DNA from: Burkholderiales bacterium
GTDB lineage: Bacteria > Pseudomonadota > Gammaproteobacteria > Burkholderiales > Burkholderiaceae_C
Length of the DNA stretch: 36,650 nucleotides
Assembly (NCBI GenBank): GCA_025350145.1
Contig: JANXYH010000146.1
Coordinates: 1 to 36,650, forward strand
Direction: 5' to 3'
Under the pieces are notes generated by a model that saw nothing but the letters and a program-made list of their open reading frames with translations, was not told the origin of the DNA and searched no databases. Every line of letters starts with the position of its first letter. The stretch's first letter is position 1. The translations under genes and the position numbers were made by a program. Shown piece after piece: positions 7,822 through 20,696 of this stretch.

Positions 7822-10086
7822 TCAGTCGCGCTGGCGCGGGTGGGTTGAGGGGGCAGGGGCAGGTCGCAGGGTGGTGTCCAGCAGCAGCGCCACGCTGCGC
7901 GCGCGCAGCCGGTAGCCGGTGTCCTGGGGCGGCAGCATCTTGCCATCGGTGGCATCGGTGGTATCGGTGGTATCGGTGGTATGGGTGGTATGGGTGGCCT
8001 CGGCGGCCCCGCCGTCGGCGGCGTCGTCGGCGCTGTCCAGCAGACGTTGCCAGGCACCGGCCGGAAGCTGGAAGTCGCAGTCCTCGGGTTCGGCATTGAA
8101 CAGCATCAGCAGGGCCTGCCCGCCTCGCCCCGGTGCGCCGATGCGTGCGCCCAGCACCCTGGAGGCGGACTGGTTCCAGTCCCAATCGTTGAACCCCGCG
8201 CCGCCCCGGCGCAACCAGCTCAGGTCGGGCCAGCCCTGGACGTCGGGCAGACCGCTGTACCAGCCCGGGCGCAGCGGCAGGAAGCGGCGGCGCAATGCCA
8301 GCAAACGGGCGGTGAAGCGGGCGAGTTCGGTGTCGGCGCGCGACCAGTCGATCCAGGTGGTGGCGTTGTCCTGGCAATAGGGGTTGTTGTTGCCGCCCTG
8401 GCTGTGGCCGAGTTCGTCGCCAGCGGCCAGCATCGGCGTGCCCTGCGACAGCAAGGTCGTGGCCAGCAGGGCGCGCTGCAGGCGGGCGCGCAGTTGCAGC
8501 ACCTCGGGGTCATCGGTGTCGCCTTCGATGCCGCAGTTCCAGCTCAGGTTGTGGCCGTGGCCGTCGCGGTTGCCCTCGCCATTGGCCAGGTTGTGGCGAA
8601 AGTCGTGGCTGACCAGGTCGCGCAGGGTGAAGCCGTCGTGCGACACGACGTAGTTGACCGATTCGCCGGGCAGCCGGCGCCGCGCCTGCAGGCGCTGGGC
8701 CGAGCCGGCCAGGGCCTGGGCAAATTGCCCGCGGGTGGTCGCCCCGCCCAGCCAGAACGCCCGCACGGTGTCGCGAAAGCTGTCGTTCCACTCCAGCCAG
8801 CCGCGCGGGAACTGGCCGGCCTGGTAGCCGCCCGGGCCGAGGTCCCAGGGCTCGGCGATGAGCTTGCCGGCGGCCCACAGCGGCCACAGCACAGGATCCT
8901 GTTGCAGCGCCTTGAAGAACGGGCCGTCGCGCTCGAAGCCGTGGTCACCTCGGCCCAGCACCGGCGCCAGGTCAAAGCGAAAGCCGTCGACATGCATCTC
9001 GCTGACCCAGAAACGCAGCACGTCCATCACCAGTTGCAGCACCCGGGGTTGACGCAGGTCCAGGGTGTTGCCGCAGCCACTGTGGTTCTCATAGCCGGCG
9101 CGGTGCTGCGGCGGCAGGCGGTAGCTGCCGGCGTTGTCCAGGCCGCGCCAGCACAGGCTGGGGCCGTGTTCGTCGCTCTCGGCGCTGTGGTTGAAGACCA
9201 TGTCGAGCAGCACCTCGATGCCGGCCGCATGCAGGGCCCGGACCATCCGCCGGAACTCGTTGCGGGCGTCGCCCGGCACGGCCGCCAGGCGCGGCGCCGG
9301 ACAGAAGAAGCCGAGCGTGTTGTAGCCCCAGTAGTTGCGCAGCCCCAGTGCCACCAGCCGCGCCTCGTCCAGCGCCTGCTGCACCGGCAGCAGGCTGACG
9401 GCGGTGACGCCGAGTTGCCGCAGGCCGGCGATGACTGCCGGCTCGGCCAGCCCGGCAAAGCTGCCGCGCAGCGGCGCAGGCACGCCGGGATGCAGGTGGG
9501 TGTAGCCCTTGACATGCAACTCGTACAGCACCGTATCGGCCAGCGGCGTGCGCGGCGGCCGGTCGTCGCCCCAGTCGAAGGCCTCGGCCTCGGCTCCGGC
9601 CCCGGCCCCGGCCACCACCTGGCACTTTAGTGCGCTGGCGGCGTTGTCGCGCTGGTCGGGCTCCAGCGGGTATTCGACGTCATGGCCGAGGTGCTCGGGG
9701 CCGGGCCTGAACTCGCCGACGATGGCCCGCGCGTAGGGGTCGAGCAAGAGCTTGCGCGGGTTGAAGCGCTGGCCGCGTTCGGGCCGCCAGGGGCCGTGGG
9801 CGCGCAGGCCGTAGAGCTGGCCGGGCAGGCCCAGCCCGGTGTCGGCGCGCAGGTAGCCGTGCCAGATGTCCAGGGTGTTGCCAGGCAGCCGGCCGCGGTG
9901 GGTTTCGACTGAGCCGCTGGGGTCGAACAGGCACAGCTCAATGGCCTGCGCCTGGCCCGAGGCGACGGCGATGTTCAGGCCCTGGCCATCCCAGTGCAGG
10001 CCCAGCGGGCTCGGCTGGCCGGCCTCCAGCGCCAGGGGCTGCGGATCGGCCAGCGGACGGGGCAGCAAGGGACTCAGGCGGTCCAC
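7822..10086 (-). CDS. glgX: Glycogen debranching enzyme GlgX (isoamylase type)
   Basis: About 754 aa. An N-terminal CBM48-like domain ([17 protein letters not shown]) is followed by a GH13 barrel with [13 protein letters not shown] (Asp nucleophile), [13 protein letters not shown] (Glu) and [15 protein letters not shown] (Asp). It hydrolyses alpha-1,6 branches left after phosphorylase has trimmed glycogen. The likely start is GTG at 10086, overlapping the 3' end of glgB by 13 nt; no good ribosome site is visible, so translation is probably coupled. The C-terminal part carries a Thr-rich stretch ([17 protein letters not shown]) encoded by a 9-bp tandem repeat, listed separately. Confidence 0.93.
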   Translation of the reverse strand: MDRLSPLLPRPLADPQPLALEAGQPSPLGLHWDGQGLNIAVASGQAQAIELCLFDPSGSVETHRGRLPGNTLDIWHGYLRADTGLGLPGQLYGLRAHGPWRPERGQRFNPRKLLLDPYARAIVGEFRPGPEHLGHDVEYPLEPDQRDNAASALKCQVVAGAGAGAEAEAFDWGDDRPPRTPLADTVLYELHVKGYTHLHPGVPAPLRGSFAGLAEPAVIAGLRQLGVTAVSLLPVQQALDEARLVALGLRNYWGYNTLGFFCPAPRLAAVPGDARNEFRRMVRALHAAGIEVLLDMVFNHSAESDEHGPSLCWRGLDNAGSYRLPPQHRAGYENHSGCGNTLDLRQPRVLQLVMDVLRFWVSEMHVDGFRFDLAPVLGRGDHGFERDGPFFKALQQDPVLWPLWAAGKLIAEPWDLGPGGYQAGQFPRGWLEWNDSFRDTVRAFWLGGATTRGQFAQALAGSAQRLQARRRLPGESVNYVVSHDGFTLRDLVSHDFRHNLANGEGNRDGHGHNLSWNCGIEGDTDDPEVLQLRARLQRALLATTLLSQGTPMLAAGDELGHSQGGNNNPYCQDNATTWIDWSRADTELARFTARLLALRRRFLPLRPGWYSGLPDVQGWPDLSWLRRGGAGFNDWDWNQSASRVLGARIGAPGRGGQALLMLFNAEPEDCDFQLPAGAWQRLLDSADDAADGGAAEATHTTHTTDTTDTTDATDGKMLPPQDTGYRLRARSVALLLDTTLRPAPAPSTHPRQRD
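7944..7997. repeat. 9-bp tandem repeat inside glgX
   Basis: Six copies of a 9-bp unit (CATCGGTGG, TATCGGTGG or TATGGGTGG on the plus strand) run head to tail, with a seventh degenerate copy after 7997. The unit is a multiple of three, so copy-number change would lengthen or shorten a Thr/Asp/His linker in GlgX without a frameshift. Confidence 0.9.
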
Positions 10087-12263
10087 TCGAAAAACACGCT
10101 GGCCAGCGGCGGCAGGGTGCAGGCCAGCGATTGGGCCCGGCCATGGGCGGTGATAGGGTCGGTGCTGAGCGCGCCCAGGGCGCTGCCGACGTTGCTGCCG
10201 CCGTAGTGGGCCGAATCGGTGTTCAGCCGCTCGACCCAGCGCCCGGCGCGCGGCACGCCGAAGCGCCATCCCTGGCGCACCAGCGGCGTGAAGTTGCACA
10301 GCACCAGCACCGGGTTGGCGCCGTCATGGCCGTGGCGCACAAAGGCCAGCACGCTGTGCGCGGCGTCGTCATGGCTGATCCACTCGAAGCCGTCGGCGCT
10401 GAAGTCGCGCTGGTGCAGCGCCGGCAGGCTGCGCTGCAGCGCGTTCAAGTCGCGCACCAGGCGCTGCACGCCGGCATGGGCCGGATCGGCGTCGGGTGCC
10501 AGCAGGTGCCAGTCCAGGCTGCTGTCGTGGTTCCACTCGCGGCCCTGGGCGAACTCGCAGCCCATGAACAGCAGCTTCTTGCCCGGGTGGCCCCACATGA
10601 AGCCGTAATAGGCGCGCAGGTTGGCGAACTTCTGCCAGCCGTCGCCGGGCATCTTGGCGATCAGGCTGCCCTTGCCGTGGACCACCTCGTCGTGCGAGAG
10701 CGGCAGGACGAAGTTCTCGCTGAACGCATAGACCAGGCCGAAGCTGAGTTCGCCCTGATGGTGGCTGCGGTGGACCGGGTCGCAGGCCATGTAGGCCAGG
10801 GTGTCGTGCATCCAGCCCATGTTCCATTTGAAGTGGAATCCCAGGCCGCCGGCATAGGTTGGCCGCGACACCGCCGGGAAGGCGGTGGATTCCTCGGCCA
10901 GCGTGATCGCCTGCGGGCGCTCGCCGCCGACGACCTCGTTGAGCCGGCGCAGGAAGCTGATCGATTCGAGGTTCTCGCGCCCGCCGTGGACATTCGGTAT
11001 CCATTGCCCGGCCTTGCGGCTGTAGTCGCGGTAGAGCATCGAGGCGACCGCATCGACCCGCAGGCCGTCGACGCCGAAGCATTCCAGCCAGTACAGCGCG
11101 TTGCCGACCAGGTGGTTGCGCACCTCGGTGCGGCCGAGGTTGAAGATCAGCGTGTTCCAGTCGGGGTGGTAGCCCTCGCGCGGGTCGGCGTACTCGTACA
11201 GGTGGGTGCCGTCGAAGTGCGCCAGGCCGTGGGCGTCGGCCGGAAAGTGGGCCGGCACCCAGTCGAGGATCACGCCCAGGCCGATGGCATGGGCGCGGTC
11301 GACGAAGCGCGCAAAGCCGGCCGGATCGCCGAAGCGTGCGGTCGGCGCGTACAGGCCCAGCGGCTGGTAGCCCCAGGAGCCGTCGAAGGGGTGTTCGCTG
11401 ATCGGCAGCAGCTCGACGTGGCTGAAACCCAGGTCGTGGGCATAGGGCAGCAAGGTAGCGGCCAACTCATCCCAGTCCAACCAGCGGTTGCCGTCCTCGG
11501 GCTTGCGCCGCCACGAGCCGAGGTGGACCTCGTAGATGCTGATTGGCGCGTCCAGGGCGTTGGCGGCCTGTCGTGCGGGGCTGGGCGCGACCGGCGCGGG
11601 CAGGGCGGCGACGACGCTGGCGGTGGCCGGGCGCAACTCGGCGGCGCGGGCCATGGGATCGGCCTTCTGCGGCAGCAACTCGCCCTGCGGGCCCAGCAGT
11701 TCGTACTTGTAGCGGCCGCCTGGGCCCAGCCCAGGGATGAACAGCTCCCACACCCCGCATTCGCGGCGCAGTCGCATCGGGTGGCGCCGGCCGTCCCATT
11801 GGTTGAAGTCGCCGACCACGCTGACCCGGCTGGCGTTGGGCGCCCAGACCGCAAAGCCGGTCCCGTCCACGCCCTGGTGCTGCCGAGGGTTGGCGCCCAG
11901 CACTTCCCAAGGGCGCAGGTGCGTGCCCTCGCTGAGCAGCCAGGCATCAAGTTCGCCCAGCACCGGCCCGAACCGGTAGGGGTCGTCCAGGGTCTGGCAT
12001 TGGCCGTCAGACCATTCGACTTGCAGCAAGTAGGCGGCGCCGGGCTCGATCCCGACCTGGCCATGCCAGACGCCGTCGGGATGCGCCAATGCCAAGGGGC
12101 TGGCCGCAGCGCCGTCTGCGCCCAGCACTGCCACCGCGCGGGCACCCGGCGCAAAGGCACGGACCCAGACCTGGCCGGCAGCGTCGCCCTGCGGGCCCAG
12201 CACGGCAAACGGGTCGCCATGGCGGCCGAGGCGGATCAGCTCGATGTCGGTCGGGTTCAGCAT
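10074..12263 (-). CDS. glgB: 1,4-alpha-glucan branching enzyme
   Basis: A 729-aa GH13 branching enzyme that makes the alpha-1,6 branches of glycogen. It has the long bacterial N-terminus with two beta-sandwich regions (one begins [20 protein letters not shown]), then the barrel with [18 protein letters not shown] (Asp nucleophile), [13 protein letters not shown] (Glu) and [15 protein letters not shown] (Asp). Start ATG at 12263 ([19 protein letters not shown]), which matches the N1 domain of long-form GlgB. It lies 16 nt after glgP and overlaps the glgX start, so the four genes form one operon. Confidence 0.96.
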   Translation of the reverse strand: MLNPTDIELIRLGRHGDPFAVLGPQGDAAGQVWVRAFAPGARAVAVLGADGAAASPLALAHPDGVWHGQVGIEPGAAYLLQVEWSDGQCQTLDDPYRFGPVLGELDAWLLSEGTHLRPWEVLGANPRQHQGVDGTGFAVWAPNASRVSVVGDFNQWDGRRHPMRLRRECGVWELFIPGLGPGGRYKYELLGPQGELLPQKADPMARAAELRPATASVVAALPAPVAPSPARQAANALDAPISIYEVHLGSWRRKPEDGNRWLDWDELAATLLPYAHDLGFSHVELLPISEHPFDGSWGYQPLGLYAPTARFGDPAGFARFVDRAHAIGLGVILDWVPAHFPADAHGLAHFDGTHLYEYADPREGYHPDWNTLIFNLGRTEVRNHLVGNALYWLECFGVDGLRVDAVASMLYRDYSRKAGQWIPNVHGGRENLESISFLRRLNEVVGGERPQAITLAEESTAFPAVSRPTYAGGLGFHFKWNMGWMHDTLAYMACDPVHRSHHQGELSFGLVYAFSENFVLPLSHDEVVHGKGSLIAKMPGDGWQKFANLRAYYGFMWGHPGKKLLFMGCEFAQGREWNHDSSLDWHLLAPDADPAHAGVQRLVRDLNALQRSLPALHQRDFSADGFEWISHDDAAHSVLAFVRHGHDGANPVLVLCNFTPLVRQGWRFGVPRAGRWVERLNTDSAHYGGSNVGSALGALSTDPITAHGRAQSLACTLPPLASVFFEWTA

Positions 12264-12279
12264 GCGCGGATCATGCCTT

Positions 12280-14724
<2,445 letters not shown>

Positions 14725-14911
14725 GGCGTCATTTTGGCTGTGGTTCGGTCAAGGGCTTGGGGGGTGTGCGGCCAGTGCGGCTGCGTCCCGCAGCCATCAT
14801 GCCCGGGCAGCGGGAGCAGGGGCGCAAGCCGTGGCACCATCGACGCCGCCACGCGGCCAGAACAAGCCCGAGTCGACCGCCGCGACCACCCGATGCCGGA
14901 GACGCCTCACC

Positions 14912-16180
14912 ATGCCCCAAAACGAATTGGCTTCGAGCCTGGACCTGCCCAAGCGCGCCGTGGCCCTGGTATTGGCCGGTGGCCGCGGCAGCCGGCTCAA
15001 GCAATTGACCGACCGCCGGGCCAAGCCGGCGGTGTATTTCGGCGGCAAATTCCGCATCGTCGACTTTGCACTCAGCAACTGCCTGAACTCGGGCATCCGC
15101 CGGATCGGCGTGATCACCCAGTACAAGAGCCACAGCCTGTTGCGCCACCTGCAGCGCGGCTGGGCCTTCCTCAAGTCCGAGATGAACGAGTTCGTCGACC
15201 TGCTGCCGGCGCAGCAGCGCATCGATGAGGAGTCCTGGTACCGCGGCACCGCCGACGCGGTCTACCAGAACCAGGACATCCTGGCTTCCTATGGTGCCGA
15301 CTACATCGTGATCCTGGCCGGCGACCACATCTACAAGATGAACTACGCGCTGATGCTGGCCGACCATGTCGCGCTCGGCAACGAGTGCACGGTCGGCTGC
15401 ATCGAGGTGCCGCGCGAAGAGGCGCAGGCCTTCGGCGTGATGGCCATAGACGAGCATCGGCGCATCGTCGATTTCGTCGAGAAGCCGGCCGACCCGCCGC
15501 AGATGCCGGGCAAGCCCGGACGCAGCCTGGCGAGCATGGGCATCTACATCTTCAATGCCCGCTACCTGTACCGCGAACTCGAGCGCGACCTGGCCGACCC
15601 CAATTCAAGCCATGACTTTGGCAAGGACATCATTCCCGCTGCGGTGCGCAACGGCAAGGCGGTGGCGCATCCCTTCGACCTGAGCTGTGTCGGGACCAAG
15701 CCGGGCCTGCAGCCGTATTGGCGCGATGTCGGCACGATCGATGCCTACTGGGACGCCAACATCGATCTGACCGCCACCGACCCGGAGCTCAACCTCTACG
15801 ACACGCGCTGGCCGATCTGGACCTACCAGCCACAACTGCCGCCGGCCAAGTTCGTCCACGACCAGCCTGACCGGCGCGGGACGGCGATCGAGTCGATGGT
15901 CTCGGGCGGCTGCATCGTCTCGGGCACGGTGCGGCGGTCGGTGCTGTTCTCCAGCGTCAGGGTGCACTCGCACGCCGTGCTTGAAGGCTGTTTGCTGCTG
16001 CCCGAGGTGCAGATTGGCCGCGGCGCCAGGCTGACCAAGGTGGTGGTCGACCGCAGTTGCAAGATCCCCGACGGCATGGTCATCGGTGAGGACCCGGCCG
16101 AGGACGCGCGCCGCTTCCTGGTCAGCGAGCGTGGCGTGACCCTGGTGACCGGGGCGATGCTGAGGGCGCTGGAGTCGTGA
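14912..16180 (+). CDS. glgC: Glucose-1-phosphate adenylyltransferase (ADP-glucose pyrophosphorylase)
   Basis: A 422-aa enzyme that makes ADP-glucose from ATP and glucose-1-phosphate, the committed step of bacterial glycogen synthesis. The nucleotide-binding motif [20 protein letters not shown] is at residues 17-36, with [23 protein letters not shown] (metal/substrate Asp) and FVEKP further on. A left-handed beta-helix end ([20 protein letters not shown]) follows. The ATG at 14912 (MPQNELASS) is preferred; the frame is open further up but overlaps the divergent glgP start. Its TGA overlaps the GTG of glgA. Confidence 0.96.
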   Translation: MPQNELASSLDLPKRAVALVLAGGRGSRLKQLTDRRAKPAVYFGGKFRIVDFALSNCLNSGIRRIGVITQYKSHSLLRHLQRGWAFLKSEMNEFVDLLPAQQRIDEESWYRGTADAVYQNQDILASYGADYIVILAGDHIYKMNYALMLADHVALGNECTVGCIEVPREEAQAFGVMAIDEHRRIVDFVEKPADPPQMPGKPGRSLASMGIYIFNARYLYRELERDLADPNSSHDFGKDIIPAAVRNGKAVAHPFDLSCVGTKPGLQPYWRDVGTIDAYWDANIDLTATDPELNLYDTRWPIWTYQPQLPPAKFVHDQPDRRGTAIESMVSGGCIVSGTVRRSVLFSSVRVHSHAVLEGCLLLPEVQIGRGARLTKVVVDRSCKIPDGMVIGEDPAEDARRFLVSERGVTLVTGAMLRALES

Positions 16181-17655
16181 GCCAGGCAGCGGCCTTGAAA
16201 GTCCTGCACGTCGCCGCCGAGGTCTACCCGCTGGTCAAGACCGGCGGCCTGGCCGATGTGGTCGCGGCGCTGCCGCCGGCCCTGGCCCGGGCCGGCGCCG
16301 ATGTGCGCCTGCTGCTGCCGGGCCTGCCGGCGATCCTCGACGGTGTGCAGTCGGCGCGCGTGGTGGTCGAGATCGGCGCCTGCTTTGGTGCCTTGCGGGT
16401 GCGCCTGCTGCTGGGCCGCATGCCCGACAGCGGTTTGCCGGTGTACGTCATCGACGCGCCGCACCTCTACCGTCGCCCTGGCAACCCTTACCAGGCCGGT
16501 GACGGCAGCGACTGGCCCGACAACCTGCGCCGCTTCGCCCTGCTGGGCTGGGTCGCCGCCCACCTGGGCGCCGACGACGCCGATCCGGACTGGGTGCCCG
16601 ACGTGGTCCATGCCCACGATTGGCACGCGGCGATGGCCTGCGCCTACATGGCCGATCACCAGCCTACCCGGGCGGCGTCGGTGTTCACCATCCACAACCT
16701 GGCTTTCCAGGGGCTCTTTCCCTTGTCCGACCAGGCCTTGCTGGGATTGGGATCGCACAAGCTGGGCGCGGGCATGGAGTTCCACGGCCAGTTGTCGTTC
16801 ATGAAGGCCGGGCTGCTGTTCGCCGACAAGGTCAGCACCGTCAGCCCGAGCTATGCCCGCGAGATCGCCACGGCGGAATTCGGCTGCGGCCTGGACGGCA
16901 TGGTGCGCAGCCGCGGGGCCGACGTCAGCGGCATCCTCAACGGCATCGACGAGCAGATCTGGAGCCCAGCCAGCGACGCCTTGATCGCCGCCCCCTACGA
17001 CCTGGACCACCTCGACGGCAAGGCCACCTGCCGCCAGGACTTGCAGGCCAGGCTGGGCCTGGACCGCGACCCCGAGGCGCTGATCCTGGCCGTGGTCAGC
17101 CGGCTGACGGCGCAGAAGGGCCTGGACCTGGTGCTGGCAGCGCTGCCGGCGCTGCTGCGCGAGCGGGTCCAGTTCGCCATCCAGGGGACCGGTGAGCCGG
17201 CCCTGGAGGCGGCATTTCGGCTTGCCGCGCGGGCCCATCCGGGCCGGGTGGCGACCCACATCGGCTACGACGAGCCGCTGGCCCACCGCCTCATCGCCGG
17301 CGCCGACATGATCGCCGTGCCCTCGCGCTTCGAGCCCTGCGGCCTGACCCAGATGTACGGCCTGCGCTACGGCAGCGTGCCGCTGGTGCGCCGCGTCGGC
17401 GGCCTGGCCGACAGCGTGGTCGATGGCGACGCCGCCAGCCAGACCGGTTTCGTCTTCGACGCCGCCACCCCGGCGGCGGTCGAGCAGGCGGTGCGGCGCG
17501 CCCTGGCGTTGAAGGCCGATCCCGCCGGCTGGCGCGCGCTGATGGCCCGCGGCATGGCCCTGGACATGTCCTGGGGCCGGCTGGCGCAGCAGTACCTGGC
17601 GCTGTACCACCAGGCCCGTACGGCCCGGCAGGCGGCCACTGGCGCACTACGCTGA
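16177..17655 (+). CDS. glgA: Glycogen synthase
   Basis: A 492-aa GT5 glycosyltransferase that extends glycogen from ADP-glucose. The N-terminal [13 protein letters not shown] holds the ADP-glucose-binding KxGG motif, and the C-terminal domain has [18 protein letters not shown] with the conserved acidic residue and the [14 protein letters not shown] loop. It starts with GTG at 16177 inside a GTGA overlap with glgC, so the two are translationally coupled. The position downstream of glgC and divergent from the degradative operon means synthesis and breakdown can be set separately. Confidence 0.96.
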   Translation: MSQAAALKVLHVAAEVYPLVKTGGLADVVAALPPALARAGADVRLLLPGLPAILDGVQSARVVVEIGACFGALRVRLLLGRMPDSGLPVYVIDAPHLYRRPGNPYQAGDGSDWPDNLRRFALLGWVAAHLGADDADPDWVPDVVHAHDWHAAMACAYMADHQPTRAASVFTIHNLAFQGLFPLSDQALLGLGSHKLGAGMEFHGQLSFMKAGLLFADKVSTVSPSYAREIATAEFGCGLDGMVRSRGADVSGILNGIDEQIWSPASDALIAAPYDLDHLDGKATCRQDLQARLGLDRDPEALILAVVSRLTAQKGLDLVLAALPALLRERVQFAIQGTGEPALEAAFRLAARAHPGRVATHIGYDEPLAHRLIAGADMIAVPSRFEPCGLTQMYGLRYGSVPLVRRVGGLADSVVDGDAASQTGFVFDAATPAAVEQAVRRALALKADPAGWRALMARGMALDMSWGRLAQQYLALYHQARTARQAATGALR

Positions 17656-17725
17656 CGACCAAACCCGGACCAGCGCCAGGCGCAGCACGCTGACCGCCGC
17701 AGCGAGCACAGCGCAAAATCTCCCT

Positions 17726-17995
17726 GTGGCAAGCCTGAACTTCACGCCCCAGCTCAAACGCTTTGTCGAGGTCCCCGAGGTCCAGACCCAGGCCACGACG
17801 CTGCGCGCGGCCTTGGACCAGGCCTTCAGCGGCAATCCCCGCCTGGGCGCCTATGTGCTGGACGAGCAGGGCCATCTGCGCCCCAACGTGGTGGTGTTCA
17901 TCGATGGCCGGCGCTGCCTGGACCGGGTGCGCCTGGACGATGCGCTGCTGCCCGACAGCCAGGTCTACGTGATGCAGGCCCTCTCGGGCGGCTGA
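17726..17995 (+). CDS. MoaD/ThiS-family ubiquitin-like protein
   Basis: An 89-aa beta-grasp protein starting at GTG 17726 and ending in Ser-Gly-Gly, the adenylatable diglycine tail of sulfur carriers. The segments GAYVLDEQGHLRPNVVVFID and LDDALLPDSQVYVMQALSGG are typical of MoaD/ThiS-like proteins. No E1-like partner, moaE or thi gene is adjacent; the next gene, 23 nt downstream, encodes an Asp-box propeller. That pairing recurs in bacteria, but its function is not known to me. It may act as a sulfur donor or as a protein modifier; both are inference. Confidence 0.85.
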   Translation: MASLNFTPQLKRFVEVPEVQTQATTLRAALDQAFSGNPRLGAYVLDEQGHLRPNVVVFIDGRRCLDRVRLDDALLPDSQVYVMQALSGG

Positions 17996-18018
17996 AATCC
18001 ACTTGGAGTTTTTTTGCC

Positions 18019-19110
18019 ATGACCCTCCATGACCGCGCCTGGCTGGCGACCCGCAAAGGCTTGATCGAGCTGCGCCACAACGGCCGCGGCTGGGCGATTG
18101 CCCACACCGCCTTTCTCGGCGAGCCGGTCAGCATGGTGTTGCCGCCTGTCAGTACCGGCCGCTTTGCCGGACAGATGCTGGCCGCGCTCAACCTCGGCCA
18201 CTTCGGCGTCAAGCTGCACCGCAGTGGCGATGGTGGCCAGCGCTGGAGCGAGTTGCCCGCGCCGACCTACCCGACGCAGCCCGAAGGCGCCGCCGGCCCG
18301 GCCTGGAAGCTGGTGCTGGTCTGGTCGCTGGAGCATGACCGCGACAGCCTCTGGGCCGGCACCTTGCCGGGCGGGCTGTTCCGCTCGCGCGATGGCGGCG
18401 ATTCGTGGCAGTTGGTCGAATCGCTGTGGCAGCGGCCCGAGCGGCTGGAGATGTTTGGCGGCGGCTACGACGTGCCCGGCATCCACTCGGTCTGCGCCCA
18501 CCCGACCCGGCCCGGCGAATTGCTGGTGGCCTTGAGTTGCGGCGGCGTCTGGACCAGCCACGACGACGCCGCGAGCTGGCAGCTCAGCGCTGCCGGCATG
18601 CATGCCGACTACATGCCGCCGGCGCAGGCCGAGCAGGGCCACACCCAGGACCCGCACCGCATCGTCCGCTGCCCGGCCGCGCCCGAGGTGCTCTGGTGCC
18701 AGCACCACAACGGCATCTGGCGATCGACCAATGGCGGCGGGCAGTGGGAGCGGATCCGCAGCATGCCCGGCTCGGGCTTCGGCTTTGCGGTGGCGGCGCA
18801 CCCCACCGATCCCGACACCGCCTGGTTCGCCCCAGCCAAGGCCGACCAATGCCGGGTGCCTGAAGCTGGCGCCCTGGTGGTGCACCGCAGCCGTGACGGC
18901 GGCCGCAGCTTTGACAGCTTGAGCGACGGCCTGCCGCAGCGCGACTGCTACGACCTGGTCTACCGCCACGGTCTGGAGGTGGCCGGCGACGGGCAGACGC
19001 TGCTGATGGGCAGCACCACCGGCGGGCTCTGGTCCAGCGACGACGGCGGCGAGCACTGGCAGACCGTGTCCACCACCTTGCCGCCGATCTATGCGCTGCG
19101 CTTTGGCTGA
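18019..19110 (+). CDS. BNR/Asp-box beta-propeller protein (sialidase-like fold)
   Basis: A 363-aa soluble protein built from Asp-box repeats. Visible copies are RSGDGGQRW, RSRDGGDSW, TSHDDAASW, RSTNGGGQW, RSRDGGRSF and SSDDGGEHW, spaced as in a six-bladed propeller. No signal peptide is visible, so it probably acts in the cytoplasm and is unlikely to be a secreted sialidase; the sialidase Arg triad was not identifiable. It follows the MoaD/ThiS-like gene by 23 nt and is almost certainly in the same transcript. Its last 22 nt overlap the convergent YchJ-like gene. Annotations as exo-alpha-sialidase rest on the fold alone. Confidence 0.85.
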   Translation: MTLHDRAWLATRKGLIELRHNGRGWAIAHTAFLGEPVSMVLPPVSTGRFAGQMLAALNLGHFGVKLHRSGDGGQRWSELPAPTYPTQPEGAAGPAWKLVLVWSLEHDRDSLWAGTLPGGLFRSRDGGDSWQLVESLWQRPERLEMFGGGYDVPGIHSVCAHPTRPGELLVALSCGGVWTSHDDAASWQLSAAGMHADYMPPAQAEQGHTQDPHRIVRCPAAPEVLWCQHHNGIWRSTNGGGQWERIRSMPGSGFGFAVAAHPTDPDTAWFAPAKADQCRVPEAGALVVHRSRDGGRSFDSLSDGLPQRDCYDLVYRHGLEVAGDGQTLLMGSTTGGLWSSDDGGEHWQTVSTTLPPIYALRFG

Positions 19111-19496
19111 CGCGCCGGCCCGCGCAGGCTGCCGTCCAGGTACAGCCAACGGCCGTCGACGCGGACAAAGCGGCTGACTTCATGCAGCCGCATCGCCCGC
19201 CCGGCGCGCTTGCTGCGGGCCACGAATTCGACCGTGGAGTGGTCGGCATCGGTTTGGGCTGAGGCGCGGATTTCCAGCCCCAGCCAGCGCAAATCGGGCG
19301 GGAATTCGATCACCACCGGCCGCGTGTCGGCATGCCAGGTGGCCAGCAGATAGTCGCCCAGGGCAAGCACGAAGGCGCTGTAGCGCGAGCGCATCAGGCT
19401 GGGCGCATCGGGCGCCGACAGCGTGGCGTGCCACCGGCCGCAGCAGTCGGCCAGCGCCCTGCCGCTGGCGCAAGGGCAGGGGATGGGCTCAGCCAA
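19089..19496 (-). CDS. YchJ-family SEC-C motif protein
   Basis: A 135-aa protein with an N-terminal SEC-C zinc motif (CPCASGRALADCC, residues 7-19) followed by the YchJ/UPF0225 NTF2-like domain (SLMRSRYSAFVLALGDYLLATWH ... VEFVARSKRAGRA). The start is TTG at 19496, supported by GGGAG 7 nt upstream; no ATG fits the family N-terminus. It runs convergently into the propeller gene with a 22-nt overlap. The role of the family is not established. Confidence 0.85.
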   Translation of the reverse strand: MAEPIPCPCASGRALADCCGRWHATLSAPDAPSLMRSRYSAFVLALGDYLLATWHADTRPVVIEFPPDLRWLGLEIRASAQTDADHSTVEFVARSKRAGRAMRLHEVSRFVRVDGRWLYLDGSLRGPARQPKRSA

Positions 19497-19578
19497 ACGG
19501 ATTCTCCCAGTGTTCGCCGAGGTCGCCGAGGTCGCCGGGCTGATGCTGGCGCAGGTGGATCTGGGGCCGGGTGGTCAT
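19489..19578 (-). CDS. Possible 29-aa leader-like ORF before ychJ-like gene
   Basis: An ATG at 19578 opens a 29-codon frame that begins MTTRPQIHLRQHQPGDLG, contains GEHWENPFG and stops at 19489, overlapping the TTG start of the YchJ-like gene by 8 nt. The overlap would fit translational coupling. No ribosome site is visible and no family is recognised, so it may be chance or a gene remnant. Confidence 0.2.
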   Translation of the reverse strand: MTTRPQIHLRQHQPGDLGDLGEHWENPFG

Positions 19579-19709
19579 GGTCGTCGGGCTCGCACTTGGG
19601 GCGTCGATTCTGCTGGAGTGGCGGTCTAAACCGGACCGCTACACTCGCCCGGCCCTGCGTTGGGGTAGCGCCGGGCGAGCATGGGCCCCGGTGCGCACAG
19701 GAGATGCCG

Positions 19710-20645
19710 ATGCTCGATCCTCAGGCCAAGGCCTTGCTCGATCTGATGGTGGCGCGCGGCGTGCCGCCGATCCATACCCTCAGCCCCGCCGAGGCGCGCG
19801 CCTTCTACCGCGACCGTCGCAGCCTGACCCAGCCCGAGCCACCGGTCGTGGCCGAGGTGCGTGAGCTTCAAGCCAGCGGCCCAGCCGGCCCGATCGGCCT
19901 GCGCCTGTACCGGCCTGCGACTGCGCCGCTGCCGGCACCGACGCTGGTGTACTTTCACGGCGGCGGCTGGGTCATTGGCGATCTCGACACCCATGACGAG
20001 GTCTGCCGCAGCCTGGCGGTGAAGGCCAACTGTGCGGTGGTGGCGGTGGACTACCGGATGGGCCCCGAGCAGCGCTTTCCAGCGGCGGTCGAGGATTGCA
20101 TCGCCGCCACCGAATGGCTGCATGGCCAGGCCTCGGCCTTGCAACTGGACCCGCAGCGCCTGGCCGTGGGCGGCGACAGCGCGGGCGGCAACCTGGCGGC
20201 GGTGGTAGCACTGTCGCTGCGCGACGCCGGCAGCGCCGTGCGCCTGAAGCAGCAGTTGCTGATCTACCCCGCCACCGACATGCGCCTGGCCGCAGCCTCG
20301 CACACCGTCAACGGCCAGGGCTACATGCTGACCCGCGACTCGATCATTTACTTCCGCAGCCACTACATCGAGAACCCGGCCGACTACCTGGATTGGCGCA
20401 GCTCGCCCTTGCTGCACCCGAACCTGGCCGGTCTGCCGCCGGCCTTGGTGCTGACCGCCGGCTTCGATCCGCTGCGCGACGAGGGCCTGCAATACGCCGA
20501 CGCCCTGTCGGCCGCAGCCGTGCCGACCCAGTACCTGTGCTTCGAGCGGCAGATCCACGGCTTCATCACCATGGGCCGGGTGCTGGCCGAGGCCGACACC
20601 GCGATCGCCGTCTGTGCCAACGCCCTGCGCCGGGCCTTTGCCTGA
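19710..20645 (+). CDS. HSL-family alpha/beta hydrolase (lipase/esterase)
   Basis: A 311-aa hydrolase of the hormone-sensitive lipase family. The oxyanion motif HGGGW is at residues 83-87 and the nucleophile elbow GDSAGG at 155-160 (Ser157); a GFDPLRDEG acid segment and HGF histidine follow near the C-terminus. ATG 19710 is chosen because CAGGAG ends 6 nt before it; another ATG at 19704 lies directly on that site. There is no signal peptide. It precedes tolB by 51 bp on the same strand, where tolA would usually lie. Substrate unknown; likely short-chain esters. Confidence 0.88.
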   Translation: MLDPQAKALLDLMVARGVPPIHTLSPAEARAFYRDRRSLTQPEPPVVAEVRELQASGPAGPIGLRLYRPATAPLPAPTLVYFHGGGWVIGDLDTHDEVCRSLAVKANCAVVAVDYRMGPEQRFPAAVEDCIAATEWLHGQASALQLDPQRLAVGGDSAGGNLAAVVALSLRDAGSAVRLKQQLLIYPATDMRLAAASHTVNGQGYMLTRDSIIYFRSHYIENPADYLDWRSSPLLHPNLAGLPPALVLTAGFDPLRDEGLQYADALSAAAVPTQYLCFERQIHGFITMGRVLAEADTAIAVCANALRRAFA

Positions 20646-20696
20646 GGCGGCGCGGACCTGTAACCGCCGCGACCCCCAGCCACGCCAGCGCCACGC

